From NCBI GenBank assembly GCA_008360975.2, contig CM039189.1, positions 6,824,056-6,888,055 on the forward strand: 64,000 bases of DNA, read 5' to 3'. How positions within the stretch are numbered: position 1 is the stretch's first letter; every line of letters begins with the position of its first letter. The notes under the pieces are model-generated. The model ran no database searches. It had not been told where the DNA came from and saw only the letters and a program-made list of their open reading frames with translations. Positions 62,601 through 64,000 of this stretch are shown one piece after another. Source of the stretch: Lichenostomus cassidix. Taxonomy: Eukaryota; Chordata; Aves; Passeriformes; Meliphagidae. The position numbers and the translations under genes are program-made.

Positions 62601-63471
62601 AGGGTTAAGGGCAAAGTCAGGTCTGATCCTCCACTCCCACTGTCCCTGATGGATCTTTCATTCCTACCCTGAATCCCTCTGGTTTCAGAGGAACCCATCT
62701 GACTCTGTGTCTGCAATGCTCATGTGTGCCAAACTTCCCTGTTCCAGACTTTCTCCCTCATATTTCTGTTACTAAAAATGCATCTTTCTGGCTTTTAGCA
62801 AGGTGACGTTCCCATGGCATATTTTTAAAAAAACTCTTTTTAAAATCAGAAGCACATTATTTTTAATACAATACATAATGTAGAAATTGCAGGGAGGCTC
62901 TTTTGGCAGGGCTGCCAATCAGGCACTGGGGGGAACAGGGAACTGCGTGGGTTCTGTGGGCTCAGGACTACACGCCCTGGAAACCAAACCGGTAGTTTTT
63001 CAAAGTTCACATGCTGATTGCAAAGAAAAAGCCCATTAAAGAGCAAATCGTTCAAGGCACAGCCTTCCTTCAAGCCCCAGGGAACTTGCTTTCTGTGACA
63101 GCGTGATGGAAGGGTTTCTCAGCCCCACTCAGCTTTTCCCCGCGCAGCAGGGCTCAGTGCTACCTGAGATTTACTCTATTGTGAAGTCCTCACCAGAAAA
63201 TAGTGGGGGCAGGAATTCTGGCTGGATCTGCCTTTTCTCCTCGCAGGCAGAGGAGATTTCTCCCAGCTCGTCCTGCTCCAGGAGAGCTTTCTGTGGCCGA
63301 GGGAGCAGGGCTGGCACAGGGGAGATGCTGCTGCAGAGCTCCTGATTCTGCAGCACCACTGCAAACACCACCTGGACCCCTTCAAGAAGGTTTTTGCTTC
63401 CCATCCAGGAGTATTTCTGCTTTCCCTTCGGTGTGTGTCACCTTTCCCAGCACTCAAGGCTGGGAAGGTGA
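59671..63471. other. Non-coding stretch
   Basis: A 170-codon minus frame (60995-60483) has no recognisable domain. Candidate conserved sequence lies at 61950-62300. No exon, RNA gene or intact repeat was otherwise recognised. Confidence 0.45.
61950..62300. promoter_or_regulatory. Candidate conserved AT-rich element
   Basis: Two AT-rich blocks flank a short pyrimidine run (62128-62148). They have GATTAAATATTCATTGAC, GATTATAC and TAATGCAT words, and a GATTATACTG word that recurs near 62183. Repeat-free texture suggests a conserved non-coding element; untested. Confidence 0.22.
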
Positions 63472-63904
63472 TGCCTGAACAGGGCTTACCTAAAACAGAG
63501 GCTGGACAAAGTTAGGAGAATAAAAAGCAGATAAATTTATTGAAGGCCTTCAAGGTGCATTTAGGGCAGACAGAGCCTGCTCCAGAGGCTACACCCAAAA
63601 TGGATAATGAGTCACGAGTTTTTCACACTTTATAATTTCTGTCCATTAACATATTGAGCCTTAATCTTCCAATGACACCTTCAGGTGATGATATCAAACA
63701 CTCCAAGTTTGCTCTCCCCAATTCACTGTTGTTTACATGTTTTGGGGCTCTGAGGCAGCAAAGTGTCCTTGGATCTCAAGTTTTAGAGGAATTGGTTTGT
63801 CTAAAAAATGCTGGGAACAGAAATTTTAGCACTCTATATGGAGTCCAGAGCCACACACTAAAACTACAGATACACAAAAAATATAGAAGCTAAAATCCTA
63901 GGCA
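63472..63904 (-). mobile_element. Probable solo LTR of an endogenous retrovirus (minus strand)
   Basis: Read on the minus strand, there is a TATA-like ATTATAAAGTG (about 63626-63636). It is followed about 95 bases later by AATAAA within CCTTCAATAAATTTATC (about 63535-63550), then a U5-like stretch with TTTGTCCAGCCTCTG, giving the order expected of U3-R-U5. Candidate ends TGCCT (63472) and AGGCA (63900-63904) form a short inverted repeat, giving about 433 bp. No target-site duplication is evident, so the ends may be off or eroded. No internal retroviral genes are adjacent. Confidence 0.5.
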
Positions 63905-64000
63905 TCATTGGTACTGAGACTGTTACTTGCAGTTTCCAGATACACAGATCTGCCCCATCCTTTCCCAGACTGGCTGATTTTAGAGTCACTCTAATTAGAT

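Overview
This is vertebrate nuclear DNA, most likely from a bird. The reasons are a clearly readable vertebrate gene with GT-AG introns, three tails of CR1 non-LTR retrotransposons (the main avian LINE), few other repeats, and A/C-only simple tracts of a kind common in bird genomes. I cannot name the species. A songbird is possible but not shown.

Only one gene is solidly supported. BEND5, a BEN-domain DNA-binding protein, runs on the + strand from before the window to about 20.5 kb (main polyA signals) or about 21.4 kb (distal ones). Five coding exons are visible: 3412-3545, 5187-5562, 11666-11814, 16290-16503 and 20342-20502. Reading frame and splice phase agree across all four internal junctions. 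Together they encode about 343 residues, which is the vertebrate protein without its first exon of roughly 78 residues. The first exon lies upstream of position 1. Exon 3 holds a long coiled coil, and the end of exon 4 plus exons 5 and 6 hold the BEN domain. The stop codon sits inside an AATAAA hexamer and a second AATAAA follows 14 bases later.

From about 21.5 kb to the end I find no convincing coding exon. In mammals BEND5 lies inside an intron of AGBL4 (a tubulin deglutamylase) on the same strand. If that arrangement holds here, the remaining 42 kb is AGBL4 intron, but that is inferred from synteny and no AGBL4 exon was recognised by eye.

The non-coding part contains three CR1 remnants (21794, 50500 and 52893), a probable solo LTR on the minus strand near the right end (63472-63904), and a promoter-like or LTR-like segment at 29543-29960. 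It also has two strand-asymmetric A/C tracts (33179 and 54580), several short tandem duplications, homopurine or homopyrimidine tracts, and AT-rich segments with homeodomain, SOX and POU words that look like candidate conserved regulatory elements. Two minus-strand stretches (31250-32690 and 58630-59670) have fragments that read like decayed protein sequence but could not be identified. No bacterial, CRISPR, tRNA or rRNA feature was seen.
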